A DNA stretch of 64,000 nt from Spongorhabdus nitratireducens (GTDB lineage: Bacteria > Pseudomonadota > Gammaproteobacteria > Pseudomonadales > Endozoicomonadaceae), in assembly GCA_947387575.1 (NCBI GenBank), contig CANDOC010000013.1, positions 124,001 through 188,000 on the forward strand, in the 5' to 3' direction. Positions 8,519-18,200 of the stretch are shown one piece after another. Both the position numbers and the translations under genes were made by a program. The notes beneath the pieces are model-generated. The model saw nothing but the letters and a program-made list of their open reading frames with translations. It had not been told where the DNA came from and did not search any database. Each line of letters begins with the position of its first letter. Position 1 is the stretch's first letter.

Positions 8519-9342
8519 GGTATGAAACCGGTGTCTGCACCTGGACCTTTGGGGATCTGTCGCTGAAAGAAATATTTCAGCGGGTTTCAGCGCTGGGTTT
8601 TGACGGAGTTGAACTGCATGGTGATTTGCAGTCCTTTACTCCGGCTTATGTTCGGTCGCTGATGGATGAGCATAATCTGAAAGTGTTTTCGCTGACCCCG
8701 GATAATGTTGATATTGTTCATTCAGATTCTGTTATCCGTAACAAGGCGATGGACTACTATCGGCAGTTAATCGACTTTGCTGCCGAGCTGGGTAATCCGG
8801 TTGTCTCCTGTCATGGTGACGTGGGCAGGGTAAAAGCCCTGACCAGTCAGGAGCAAGAAGAAGCGCTGCTGGTGGAGAATGTTCAGATCCTTGCGGACTA
8901 TGCCGCTGACAGAAATATTCGGTTGGTGTTTGAAGTGCTTAATCGCTACGAAAGTCACCTGATTAACAGGGCAGGACAGGCAAAAGCATTACTCAAGGCT
9001 GTTGGTCGCCAGAATCTGGGGGTTTTACTTGATGCCTATCATATGAATATTGAAGAGCCGAGTCTGGCCAAAGCGATTAAGACAACTGATAACCAGCTGG
9101 GGCTGTTTCATATTGCCGACTCCAACCGGGAAGGTATCGGCTATGGCCATACTGATTTCAAGGCTGTTTTTGCAGCATTGGATGATATTGGTTACCGGGG
9201 GCCGGTTATTATGGAAACCACTGCACGGGGGCCGAATCCGTTTACACCGGTGAAAGGTAATGCCTATCTGCAGCAGTTGGAACAGTTTTTACAGGCTTCG
9301 CTGGGTTATATCAGAACATTATCTCCTTTAAGTATTCATTAA
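8515..9342 (+). CDS. TIM-barrel sugar isomerase/epimerase
   Basis: 275-residue member of the xylose-isomerase-like TIM-barrel family, nearer to D-tagatose/D-psicose 3-epimerases than to IolI. Likely metal ligands lie in FEVLNRYESHLIN near residue 140 (Glu), LLDAYHMNIEE near 169 (Asp, His), HIADSNREGIGYGH near 199 and VIMETTARGP near 231 (Glu). It starts inside the stop of iolG (4-base overlap) and ends 10 bases ahead of the operon terminator, so it is the last gene of the inositol operon. It may act on an inosose or keto-sugar intermediate; the exact reaction is unknown. IolH- or IolE-like roles are possible but the motifs do not decide. Confidence 0.7.
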   Translation: MRYETGVCTWTFGDLSLKEIFQRVSALGFDGVELHGDLQSFTPAYVRSLMDEHNLKVFSLTPDNVDIVHSDSVIRNKAMDYYRQLIDFAAELGNPVVSCHGDVGRVKALTSQEQEEALLVENVQILADYAADRNIRLVFEVLNRYESHLINRAGQAKALLKAVGRQNLGVLLDAYHMNIEEPSLAKAIKTTDNQLGLFHIADSNREGIGYGHTDFKAVFAALDDIGYRGPVIMETTARGPNPFTPVKGNAYLQQLEQFLQASLGYIRTLSPLSIH

Positions 9343-9351
9343 TTGATCTTC

Positions 9352-9389
9352 AAACCAAAAGAAGGGTTCAACCCTTCTTTTGGTTTTTT
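9352..9389 (+). terminator. Rho-independent terminator of the inositol operon
   Basis: 14-base perfect stem (9353-9366 with 9372-9385), loop TTCAA, followed by T residues through 9389. The A-rich 5' flank means it can also stop leftward transcription. It sits 10 bases after the epimerase stop and just before the 3' end of the converging gene at 9392. Confidence 0.92.
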
Positions 9390-9391
9390 AT

Positions 9392-10015
9392 TCAGTGATA
9401 GGTAATCTCTTCTTTATTTCTCAGCTCTTTAAGATCATCTTTCAATTGGCTCATCAAAAACAGTGAAAACTGAGAGTCAGATTCCCACATCTGGCTATTA
9501 ACGAGCTGCCATTCAAACTGATCATTGCTTTGCTCCTTGATGCCAACGTCAACGTCTTCCCACATAATCCAGCAGGAACAGATGTAAATGATACAGGCCA
9601 ACAGCGAATCAACGGTGCATACCAGCTCGGTTTCCGATTTGCATTCAAGATCACCCAGATAGTCAAAATCAGGCTTGACCTCTTTCAACACCTCATCTTT
9701 TGAAGTCTGTAGTATGTAAAGCCGCTGGTGCTGTGCTTTCAGCAAGACAAGAGCCCGGAATATCGTAGCATCAAGGTTGGTTACCTTGCTGTTATCCTCC
9801 AGCATTGAGAAGAACTTGTAGGCATACTCACGCAGGAAATCGGTATCATTGTCTTTAACGATGGCATGAACAGTGGTCAGTGTCATCATATGCACCGAGT
9901 ATTCGTCATAGGCCTCAATATTGGTTGGACTGACCTGTTCAAAGGCTTGCTTTAACTCGGGTTTGTCTGACAAATAGTTAGTCAGAGTGATCTCATCAGA
10001 AGTGCTACCTGGCAT
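9392..10015 (-). CDS. Hypothetical protein, 207 aa
   Basis: I do not recognise a family. The product is acidic, without a signal peptide, and looks mostly helical. One hydrophobic, cysteine-containing stretch (CTVDSLLACIIYICSCW, about residues 132-148) could be a buried core or a single membrane segment. Convergent with the inositol operon and sharing its bidirectional terminator. The gene is surrounded by AT-rich non-coding DNA and followed upstream by another unrecognised gene, suggesting accessory DNA. It is accepted as real because the frame is long, intact and fills the space between terminator and intergenic region. Confidence 0.55.
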   Translation of the reverse strand: MPGSTSDEITLTNYLSDKPELKQAFEQVSPTNIEAYDEYSVHMMTLTTVHAIVKDNDTDFLREYAYKFFSMLEDNSKVTNLDATIFRALVLLKAQHQRLYILQTSKDEVLKEVKPDFDYLGDLECKSETELVCTVDSLLACIIYICSCWIMWEDVDVGIKEQSNDQFEWQLVNSQMWESDSQFSLFLMSQLKDDLKELRNKEEITYH

Positions 10016-10373
10016 CGAGTGTCCTTTTATAATGAGGTAGTATCAGCAGGTACAGGGAAGCCTAACGGTGACCACATTTCATTGTCAATGAAAAAGAAAT
10101 GGTTAACAGATAAAGCAAGTGCTCACTTAATAAAGCCAAAAATATAATAGTTTTATTATGTAATCATCTTGATCATCTTTGATAATGGTTTTTTATTGAT
10201 TGTGCTGACGGCCTGATAAGTGGAATCGAATTATAAGGATGTAATTGAAACTAATAATATAGAAAAACTAGGACAACGATATGCTGTCCCAGTTATTTTT
10301 ATTGGAGAAATTTATTAGTAACCACACCTGAAACTGATGAATCGAAATGCTGGGTTTCAGGGAGGTTTTGTTG
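10016..10373. other. AT-rich intergenic stretch
   Basis: 358 bases with no gene. Visibly richer in A and T than the inositol locus. It should contain the promoter of the leftward 207-residue gene, but no clear -35/-10 pair was found. Nothing else recognised. Confidence 0.5.
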
Positions 10374-11486
10374 TCATTCATTATCGCGCAGACGAAAAAC
10401 GTCCAGTTTTAATTTTGAAGTAGGGTCTATACCGACCATGGCAGGATGCCTGATTAAAGTCTCCATTTCAGGCTTGGGACGTCTGGCTTCTTCATTATTA
10501 ACGGCGCGTAAGGTTTCGACACACTTATTTTCAGCCATGATCCTAATCTGGTCAAAATTATGTATCGTCAAATTTATAGCGAAAGGAGTTAAAATTACAC
10601 CGGGTTTCATGGCTCTTCTAACGTGTTGCACAATCAATGGAGCTCTAACTTCCCTTAACAAAGACAGAAAAGATATTGTTTTGGGCTCGAGCCGTTCTAC
10701 TTCCAGACTTAGTCTGTCAAGTAAACCTGAAACTATGGCTAAAATCTCTATTGAGCTGTCTGACATAGTACGTGGATCGGGATATATTTCTGCCCGTTCG
10801 AGCCCTCCCAACCTCATACGAGCATCCGATTGAAAATAGATGAAATCATACAGGGATGCTGTGCTATGTGCCCATCCATAATTATTCAGCTCGACAATAC
10901 ACTCAAGCAGTTGGCGGGCAAACAGTCGAAAAACAGAATCACTTTTTATTCCTTTTAGCATCAGGTTTGCCCCGTAACAATCTCCATCAGATCCGGGAGT
11001 AACAATAATGGTAATGTTTTCATGTTGGTACCAGCCTTTAGGTCTGACCAGAAATTTCGCATCAACATGACGAAGAATATCAAGCAATTCAGTGTTCAGA
11101 GTACATTCGCCTTCAAGTAAGGATTCATCTATCAATTTTAAATCGCAGGGGAGTCCATCTAAAGTATGAACTCTGTAAATATCAAAAAAACCGGCCCGCT
11201 CGAAATTTGAGCGTTTTGGTAATGTGTACTCGTCCTCCGGGTATGGAAAAAGCTCCAAACATTCAGGGGCTACTCGAAGGTTTTGGGACGTTCTGTGTGG
11301 TAATGGAAGACCCCAGATCATGTCCTGAGATTCGGGCATCATCTTGATCATACTGCAATATTCTTTCGCTGCTTTTTCAGCAATGGGTGAGTATGATGCA
11401 GTGGTTGCGTATGAATATTCAGAAAGTAGAAAAAATAAAAGGCAGTAAAAAACATGTATAAGATGTCTATCTTTTTTATATTGCAC
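10374..11486 (-). CDS. Exported protein resembling a degenerate protein kinase
   Basis: 370 residues from the preferred GTG start at 11486, which has GGAGG at 11492-11496; an ATG 13 codons upstream has no ribosome binding site. From the GTG the protein begins with a signal peptide (hydrophobic core HVFYCLLFFLL, cleavage near YSYA), so it is exported. The middle resembles a protein-kinase C-lobe: LLECIVELNNYGWAH, then STASLYDFIYF, then RMRLGGLERAEIY, lining up with the HRD-catalytic-loop to DFG stretch. The catalytic Asp of HRD and the DFG Asp are absent, so it would be inactive as a kinase. Upstream, GFFDIYRVHTLDG and CDLKLID could be the Gly-loop and Lys strand. The fold call is my inference by eye. 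AT-rich and isolated, like accessory DNA. Confidence 0.5.
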   Translation of the reverse strand: MQYKKDRHLIHVFYCLLFFLLSEYSYATTASYSPIAEKAAKEYCSMIKMMPESQDMIWGLPLPHRTSQNLRVAPECLELFPYPEDEYTLPKRSNFERAGFFDIYRVHTLDGLPCDLKLIDESLLEGECTLNTELLDILRHVDAKFLVRPKGWYQHENITIIVTPGSDGDCYGANLMLKGIKSDSVFRLFARQLLECIVELNNYGWAHSTASLYDFIYFQSDARMRLGGLERAEIYPDPRTMSDSSIEILAIVSGLLDRLSLEVERLEPKTISFLSLLREVRAPLIVQHVRRAMKPGVILTPFAINLTIHNFDQIRIMAENKCVETLRAVNNEEARRPKPEMETLIRHPAMVGIDPTSKLKLDVFRLRDNE

Positions 11487-12132
11487 AATGGCCTCCAAAA
11501 ACAACTGTTTCTTTGAATTAATCATGTATAGGGAGTTAGAGGTTTTATTAAATTTGAAAGTAAGGTATTGCGTCCTTGAATATAACGATTGATTTTAAAT
11601 GCCCAGATTGATAGCCAATTCGTCAAGGTGTTTTATAAGCTTACAGTTTCAAAAAGTTTGTAAGAATAAAGTTATACAAAATCTGAGCTTTAAAACTTAT
11701 TCAGTTAATAGCAGAGTTTTTTAGTTATCGTTAAATCTAACTGATGACCAGTAACAACAGCTGTCTGAATGGTTTGTTGATGTCCTGAAGTCACTGAATT
11801 AAGTCATGATGCCCTATTTCAGGATTGTTTTGAATATATAAAAGTTTCAGTGAATAAATAGTCATAATTTTGATATACAGGTAGTTTGTCTTGTATTGAT
11901 TTTAAAAAGACACATTTTTTTTGGTATTACATATAATTTAAATCCCATACAAAAAGTTACAGATAATAATCTTGTCCTGAATCAACTCTTCATGCTTTGA
12001 TAAGCGTTAGCCTGCCTGAGACATTTCAGTAACACTTCTTTGAAGTTGTACTCTTCTTGAAGTAAAAAATAACAATACAAAAACTAAACACAGGTATTTT
12101 GTCTAGGGCAAAATGCCGGGGGAGATCATTCT
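11487..12132. other. AT-rich intergenic stretch ahead of megL
   Basis: About 650 bases without a convincing gene, with many A/T runs. It separates the leftward kinase-like gene from the rightward methionine gamma-lyase gene and must hold both promoters. No riboswitch or tRNA was recognised. GGGGGAG at about 12118-12124 is the ribosome binding site of megL. Confidence 0.5.
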
Positions 12133-13326
12133 ATGAGTGATAACAAGAAGTTGGGATTTGACACCCGGGCTATTCATACCGGCTATCGGCCGGAAGACCA
12201 TCAGATGGCATTGAACCCACCGGTTTATATGACATCCACCTATTCATTCCATGATGTTCAGCATGGTGCTGACCTGTTTGCCGGGGTTGAGAAGGGGCAT
12301 TTTTACAGCCGTATCTCCAATCCTACCGTCAGTGTGCTGGAGTCACGTCTTGCTGCGCTGGAAGGGGCAGAAGAAGCCATTGCTACCTCATCAGGAATGG
12401 GGGCTGTTTCTGCGCTTTGCTGGACGCTGCTCAAGGCCGGTGACGAGATTGTTGCCGACAAAACCCTGTATGGTTGTACCTTCGCCTATTTCCAGCATGG
12501 TCTGAGCCGGTTCGGCATCAAGATCAAATGGGTTGATATGGCCAATCTGGAGGAGGCAAAAGCAGCGATTACGGCTGAAACCCGGATGGTTTACTTTGAA
12601 ACACCGTCCAATCCGAACCTGGGGCTGGTCGATATTGAAGCTGTTTGTGCCCATGCCGGCAAATTTGAAAACTGTAAGGTCGTAGTCGACAACACCTTTG
12701 CTACCCCGGTGCTGCAAAATCCGCTGGCGATGGGGGCTGACTTTGTCATTCATTCCATCACCAAATACCTGGGCGGACATGGTGATCTGATTGCCGGCTG
12801 TGTGGTCGGACGCAGTGAAGATATCAGTGAAGTGCGGCTGGTAGGCGTCAAGGATATGACCGGTGCTTCGCTGACACCGATGCATGCTCACCTGATTATG
12901 CGGGGCCTGAAAACACTCTCGATGCGGGTTGAACGTCACTGTAACAATGCTGAGGCAATTGCTGACTATCTGGAGCAGCATCCACAGATTGAGACAGTCT
13001 ATTATCCCGGTCGGGAATCCCATCCCCAGCACGAACTGGCTTCACGCCAGATGAAGCGTGGTGGCGGGATGATCTGCTTTGAACTGCGTGGCGGGCTGGA
13101 GCACGGTATCAAACTCATGAACAGCCTGGATCTGATTACTCTGGCGGTCAGTCTGGGTGATGCCGAGTCACTGATTGAACATCCGGCATCCATGACACAT
13201 TCGGCGTACTCTCCGGAAGAGCGGCAGGCATTTGGTATCAGTGATGGTCTGGTGCGATTGTCTGCCGGACTGGAAGATATTGAAGATATTCTGGCTGATC
13301 TGGATCAGGCGCTGTCACAGCTTTAA
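12133..13326 (+). CDS. megL: Methionine gamma-lyase
   Basis: 397-residue PLP enzyme of the Cys/Met metabolism family, almost the same length as Pseudomonas putida methionine gamma-lyase. It splits L-methionine into methanethiol, ammonia and 2-oxobutyrate in the cytoplasm. The PLP lysine is K211 in HSITKYLGGHGD. TLYGCTFA carries the active-site Tyr and Cys (C115) that mark methionine gamma-lyases against cystathionine enzymes. Other family blocks are HFYSRISNPT near residue 56, SSGMGAVSAL near 87, YFETPSNPN near 154, and SLGDAESLIEHPASMTHS near 339. A strong ribosome binding site precedes the ATG, and a terminator follows, so it is a single-gene unit. Methanethiol release would link it to sulfur compound metabolism. 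Confidence 0.9.
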   Translation: MSDNKKLGFDTRAIHTGYRPEDHQMALNPPVYMTSTYSFHDVQHGADLFAGVEKGHFYSRISNPTVSVLESRLAALEGAEEAIATSSGMGAVSALCWTLLKAGDEIVADKTLYGCTFAYFQHGLSRFGIKIKWVDMANLEEAKAAITAETRMVYFETPSNPNLGLVDIEAVCAHAGKFENCKVVVDNTFATPVLQNPLAMGADFVIHSITKYLGGHGDLIAGCVVGRSEDISEVRLVGVKDMTGASLTPMHAHLIMRGLKTLSMRVERHCNNAEAIADYLEQHPQIETVYYPGRESHPQHELASRQMKRGGGMICFELRGGLEHGIKLMNSLDLITLAVSLGDAESLIEHPASMTHSAYSPEERQAFGISDGLVRLSAGLEDIEDILADLDQALSQL

Positions 13327-13369
13327 ATTCTACCCGAAGATACATACTATTCAGATAAACTGGCTTGAG

Positions 13370-13405
13370 CAGGGAAAGATGTTCTATCTTTCCCTGTTTG
13401 TTTTT
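13370..13405 (+). terminator. Rho-independent terminator after megL
   Basis: 11-base perfect stem (13370-13380 with 13386-13396), loop GTTCT, then a T-rich tail TTTGTTTTT. It lies 43 bases after the megL stop. Confidence 0.9.
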
Positions 13406-13513
13406 ATCACACACCATCTGCCTGTCCCATGTGTTATCTGATTGACTGGAAGAACTGATAAAAACAGAGCTGGTTGTTTCATTTATAAAAAATAGAGTCA
13501 CAAAAGGCACTGA

Positions 13514-14998
13514 ATGTCCGCACTCAAGAAGTTAATCGACCATTCCCGTAAAGTTTCCCGTTTTGAACACCTGGATGCTATCTGCAGCTGGGATGCCGCT
13601 GCAGTCATGCCTGCCGGAGGCAATGAGGCCCGTTCTGAGGCCATGGCCGAGCTGTCGGTACATCTCCACCATCTGAAAACCCAGCCACAGCTGGCAGACT
13701 GGTTTGCCGAAGCAGAAGCCGAAGATTTGAACTTGCAGGACAAAGCTGTTCTGCGTGAGCTGAAACGTGATTGGCAGCAGGCCAACGTGTTGCCTGAATC
13801 GCTGGTCGAAGCCAAATCACTGGCAGGTTCAAAATGTGAACATGCATGGCGTACCCAGCGTGGAGAAAATGACTGGGCCGGTTTTGAGAAGAACTGGGCG
13901 GAAGTGGTCAAGCTGGCCCGTGAAGAAGCACAGATTCGTGCTGAAGCAACCGGCCTGTCGCCCTACGATGCCATGCTGGATGTGTTCGAACCGGGCACCA
14001 GCTCCGCTTCCCTCGATAGTCTGTTTACGGATGTGAAATCCTGGCTGCCGGAACTGATTGATCAGGTGATTGAAAAGCAGCAGGCTGAAGCGTTGATCAC
14101 TCCTGCCGGCAAGTTTGAAGCAGCTCGCCAGAAAGCGCTGGGCCTGGATGTGATGAAGCTGCTGAAGTTCGACTTTGAACATGGTCGGCTGGATGAAAGC
14201 ATGCACCCTTTCTGCGGCGGTGTTCCGACTGATGTGCGAATCACCACCCGTTATGATGAAAACGAGTTTGTGCAGTCGCTAATGGGTATTGTCCATGAAA
14301 CCGGTCATGCCCGTTATGAACAGGGGCTGCCCAAGGCGCTGGCCGGTGTTTCCGCAGGTCAGGCACGCTCCATGGGGATTCATGAATCCCAGTCGCTGTT
14401 CTTTGAAATGCAGTTGGGCCGTGGTGAAGCATTTATCGAGCATCTGGCACAACTGGCAGGCAAGCACTTTGAAGGTCATGACCCACAGCTGTTTGCCCAG
14501 GATAACCTGCTGAAGCTCTATACCAGAGTCAAGAAAGACTTTATCCGGGTTGATGCGGATGAACTGACCTATCCGGCACACGTGATCCTGCGATATGAGA
14601 TCGAACGTGATCTGATTAACGGCAAGATCAGCCATACCGATGTGCCTGAACTGTGGAATCAGAAAATGCAGGACTACCTGGGACTGTCCACACAGGGCAA
14701 TTTCAAGGACGGTTGTATGCAGGATATCCACTGGACTGACGGTGCATTTGGTTACTTCCCGTCGTATACCCTGGGTGCCATGTATGCGGCACAGTTTATG
14801 GCGGCAATGAAGAAAACTGTAGATGTTGACGCTACAGTGCGCAGTGGTGATCTGTCACCGATCTTTGGCTGGCTGGAAAGCAATATCTGGAGCAAGGGCA
14901 GTCTGCTGGAAACCGATGAGCTGGTAAAGCAGGCGACAGGTGAGACCCTGAATGCAAGCTTCTTCAAGGAGCACCTGAAGTCACGTTATCTGGCTTAA
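13514..14998 (+). CDS. Metallocarboxypeptidase, M32 (Taq) family
   Basis: 494-residue zinc carboxypeptidase, the usual length for the Taq/M32 family, which removes C-terminal residues from peptides in the cytoplasm. The zinc motif HETGH is at residues 261-265, and the third ligand Glu lies in HESQS near residue 291, the two hallmark motifs of M32. Further family blocks are TRYDENEF near 241, ARYEQGLP near 266, FIRVDADELTYPAHVILRYE near 341-360 and FGYFPSYTLGAMYAAQ near 413. No signal peptide. AAAGG lies ahead of the ATG. It stands alone between a terminator and an inverted repeat, in the same orientation as megL. Confidence 0.92.
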   Translation: MSALKKLIDHSRKVSRFEHLDAICSWDAAAVMPAGGNEARSEAMAELSVHLHHLKTQPQLADWFAEAEAEDLNLQDKAVLRELKRDWQQANVLPESLVEAKSLAGSKCEHAWRTQRGENDWAGFEKNWAEVVKLAREEAQIRAEATGLSPYDAMLDVFEPGTSSASLDSLFTDVKSWLPELIDQVIEKQQAEALITPAGKFEAARQKALGLDVMKLLKFDFEHGRLDESMHPFCGGVPTDVRITTRYDENEFVQSLMGIVHETGHARYEQGLPKALAGVSAGQARSMGIHESQSLFFEMQLGRGEAFIEHLAQLAGKHFEGHDPQLFAQDNLLKLYTRVKKDFIRVDADELTYPAHVILRYEIERDLINGKISHTDVPELWNQKMQDYLGLSTQGNFKDGCMQDIHWTDGAFGYFPSYTLGAMYAAQFMAAMKKTVDVDATVRSGDLSPIFGWLESNIWSKGSLLETDELVKQATGETLNASFFKEHLKSRYLA

Positions 14999-15006
14999 AC
15001 TGGCTG

Positions 15007-15039
15007 ATTCCGGCTTTCGAAACCCCCGGAAGCCGGAAT
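15007..15039 (+). terminator. Hairpin after the M32 carboxypeptidase gene
   Basis: 10-base stem ATTCCGGCTT paired with AAGCCGGAAT, 13-base loop, 8 bases after the stop codon. The T-tail is missing, so it may be a weak or factor-assisted terminator. Confidence 0.4.
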
Positions 15040-15205
15040 AATTGTGAGGAAAAAATAAAGTTGTAAAATAAGTCAGCCATAAAATGGCTCTCTACAGAGA
15101 GCTGGAAAGAGCTTGTGAAAATAAAATTGTAAAATAGCCGCAGCAGTTGAAGCTATGATCATCAAAAAGCAAATAACTGGCTTATGCTCTCAATCTCAGT
15201 ATTCC

Positions 15206-18200
15206 TTATAAATCGGAACCCAGAGTTGTTTTTGTTTCTGCCCCAAGAAGCCTGCTCAAATATCTTCCAGTCACACTGGCATCGCACCCAACGATATCCT
15301 CAGGCACACCCTCAGCTACAACTGTCCCACCGTTTTTACCGCCGCCCGGGCCAATATCGATGATCCAGTCTGCTGCGGCAATGACGTCAAGGTTATGTTC
15401 AATGATGATAACTGAGTTCCCGGCTGCCAGCAGCCGCTCCACTATCGCGAGCAGGCGACTGATATCCTGAGGATGTAAACCTGTGGTTGGTTCGTCCATT
15501 ACATAGACTTGGCCTGACTTACGCAGCTCGGCAGAGAGTTTCAGGCGTTGAGCCTCTCCTCCCGACAGAGTCGATAGAGGTTGCCCCAGCTTCAGATAGG
15601 AAAGTCCAACCTCTGATAGCAGCTCCAGTCGTTCAACAATTCTGGATTCACCGCATGATTTACCGACTTTTTTACTTGGCTTGCTGGATTTCTTTGGTGC
15701 TTTGCTTGTTTTATCACGAGTCAGAGGCCTGAAAAAATTCAGAGCCTGCTCAACCGTCATCTCAAGCACATCATGGATTGATTTATCATGATAGGTATGG
15801 ACAAGAACATCATCACGGTAACGCCGTCCCTGACAGCTGGCGCAGTCAAGAACAACATCATCCATAAAAGACATCTCCATACTGACGAACCCCCTGCCTG
15901 TACACTCAGGACAGGAGCCTTTGGAATTGAAACTGAAGAGTCCGGCACTAGATCCTGTGGTCTCTGCAAAAGCACTACGGATAAGGTCAAAGATACCGAT
16001 ATACGTTGCCGGATTCGATCGATTTGTTTTACCTGCCGGCTTTTGGTCAATCACAATGACTCCCTCCATACCGGGTTCCTTCATCATGACTATGAATTCA
16101 CTGATCAGAGAACTTTTGCCTGATCCTGCCACACCGGTAAGACAAGTCAGCACACCTTTCGGAATCCCGACTGTTACATTCCGGAGATTGTTGGTCGTAG
16201 CATTTTCGATATACCAGACTTCAGACCAGCAGCGGCGCTCGCGATAGGGTGTTTTTTCTTCTTCTGTCCGCAGGGCTTGCCCAGTCGGTGTATCCGCTTT
16301 CAACAACCCCTCAAACTGACCTGAATAAAGAACATTGCCACCTTTTTCACCGGCAACCGGTCCAACTTCAACCAGCCAGTCTGCAGCACGCATAATGCTG
16401 GTATCATGCTCGACGACAAGTACTGAATTACCCGCGTTGCATAGTTTTCTCAGCATACCGATCAAGTGTTCAATATCACAGGCATGTAAGCCAACCGAGG
16501 GTTCGTCCAGAATATAGATCAGATCGACCAAACCACAGTCGAGCTGACGGGCCATTTTAACCCGTTGGCTTTCCCCTCCCGAGAGTGTATTGACGCCACG
16601 GTTGAGGGTCAGATAGCCAGCACCGATATCAATCAGGTGACTGAGTGACGAGCGCATTTTTCCAACAATGGCCTCAACCGCCTCTCTCATGTGGGCATAG
16701 TCAGGATGATCTGCCAGACCCTCCAGCACCTCATCCAGTTCGGTCAGTTCCAGATCAATCAGATCACCAATCCGGTGACCACTGGCCAGTTTCACCGAAA
16801 GTGCTTCCTGTTTCAGCCGAACACCATTACAGTCAGGGCAGATGGTCGCGTGAAACAAGCGGTCATAGGCTTCGCGGATTGTGCCTGCAATCTGGTCTTC
16901 GTCTTTATCGACATGCAGCTGTTCCAGCTTACGTACGACACCATCAAACTTTTTCTTATAAAGCTTACCCCGATCCCTGTATTGGATTGGAAGCTGATCC
17001 GCATAAAGCAGGCGATCCATATCTTCTTTACTCATTTCGCCCAGTTTGGTATCGAATGGAACCACATCGGACCAGAGTATTTCCCGCCAGTACCACTTCT
17101 CGATATCGTAGTTGGGGTGCAGAATCCCACCCTCACGGATTGACTTTGATAAATCCAAGAGCTTTTCTATATCGACAGTCATGCGCTTACCCAGCCCTTT
17201 GCAGGCCGGGCACATACCATCCGGGTTATTAAAAGAATAGTGGTGGCTCCAGCCGATGAAGGGATGTCCGGCACGGCTGAACAGCATACGCATATAAGTG
17301 TAAATCTCGGTAGCAGTTCCGACAGTTGAACGTGATGAAGCTCCCAGCCTTTTCTGATCGATTACTATGCAAGGGCTGATGCCTCGAATACTCTCGGCAG
17401 GTGGACGGGTAAACTGCGGCAGCCGACGGCGGGCGAAAGTCGAAAAGGTTTCAATCAGTTGCTGTTGAGCTTCCGGGTAGATTGTATCAAATACCACAGA
17501 TGACTTGCCGGCACCGCTGATGCCTGAGAATACGACGATTTTATGTTTGGGTATGTCCAGGTCGATGCTTTTGAGGTTATGTGTCTTTACACCTCTCAGC
17601 TCGATATGGCTCATTGATTGTGTGGTGACGGGATGCTCCTGCAGCATTTCTGGTTCAGGAGGATCGGGCTTTGCAGCAGAAGGTGTTCGCGCTTTATGAG
17701 GATGTGTTAGCTGCTCATCCATAAAAGGCATCATCTGATCTAGAAGCAAGCCATATTGATCACTTGAAAATCCATAACCCGCTTCTGTTTTTCTCTTCTT
17801 TAAACATGGCAGAAGGTGTGCCATAAACACCGACTGCTCAACCTGCTCCTTGCACCCCTGACATACGACCTGATGACAGCAGCTTCCCAAATGATTTGCA
17901 ATCTCTATCAGCTGTTTAGGAATGCTACATATGGGACATACGACAGTTACTTCACCAATTGTTTTTCTTATTTCAGAATCAGCAAAAGGTTTACCTGGGC
18001 TGTTACATTTTGGACAAGCTAACTCGTCTGTTTTCGCCTCCTTCTCTATTTTCTCAATGCAGCACTGACAGACCACAACACCACAATCGCAGCCAGCTGA
18101 CAATGAATACGGATTTGCGATTAATTTCCGGCAAACCGTACATTTAAGCTGCTCGGGAGCCTGACAACTCAGAATATATTGCGTGCTGTTCCCCGCTTCG

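Noticed and set aside
17614-17614. Housekeeping UvrA
   Set aside because: The ATPase part is shorter than true UvrA and carries an N-terminal zinc-finger block; the genuine uvrA should be elsewhere in the genome.
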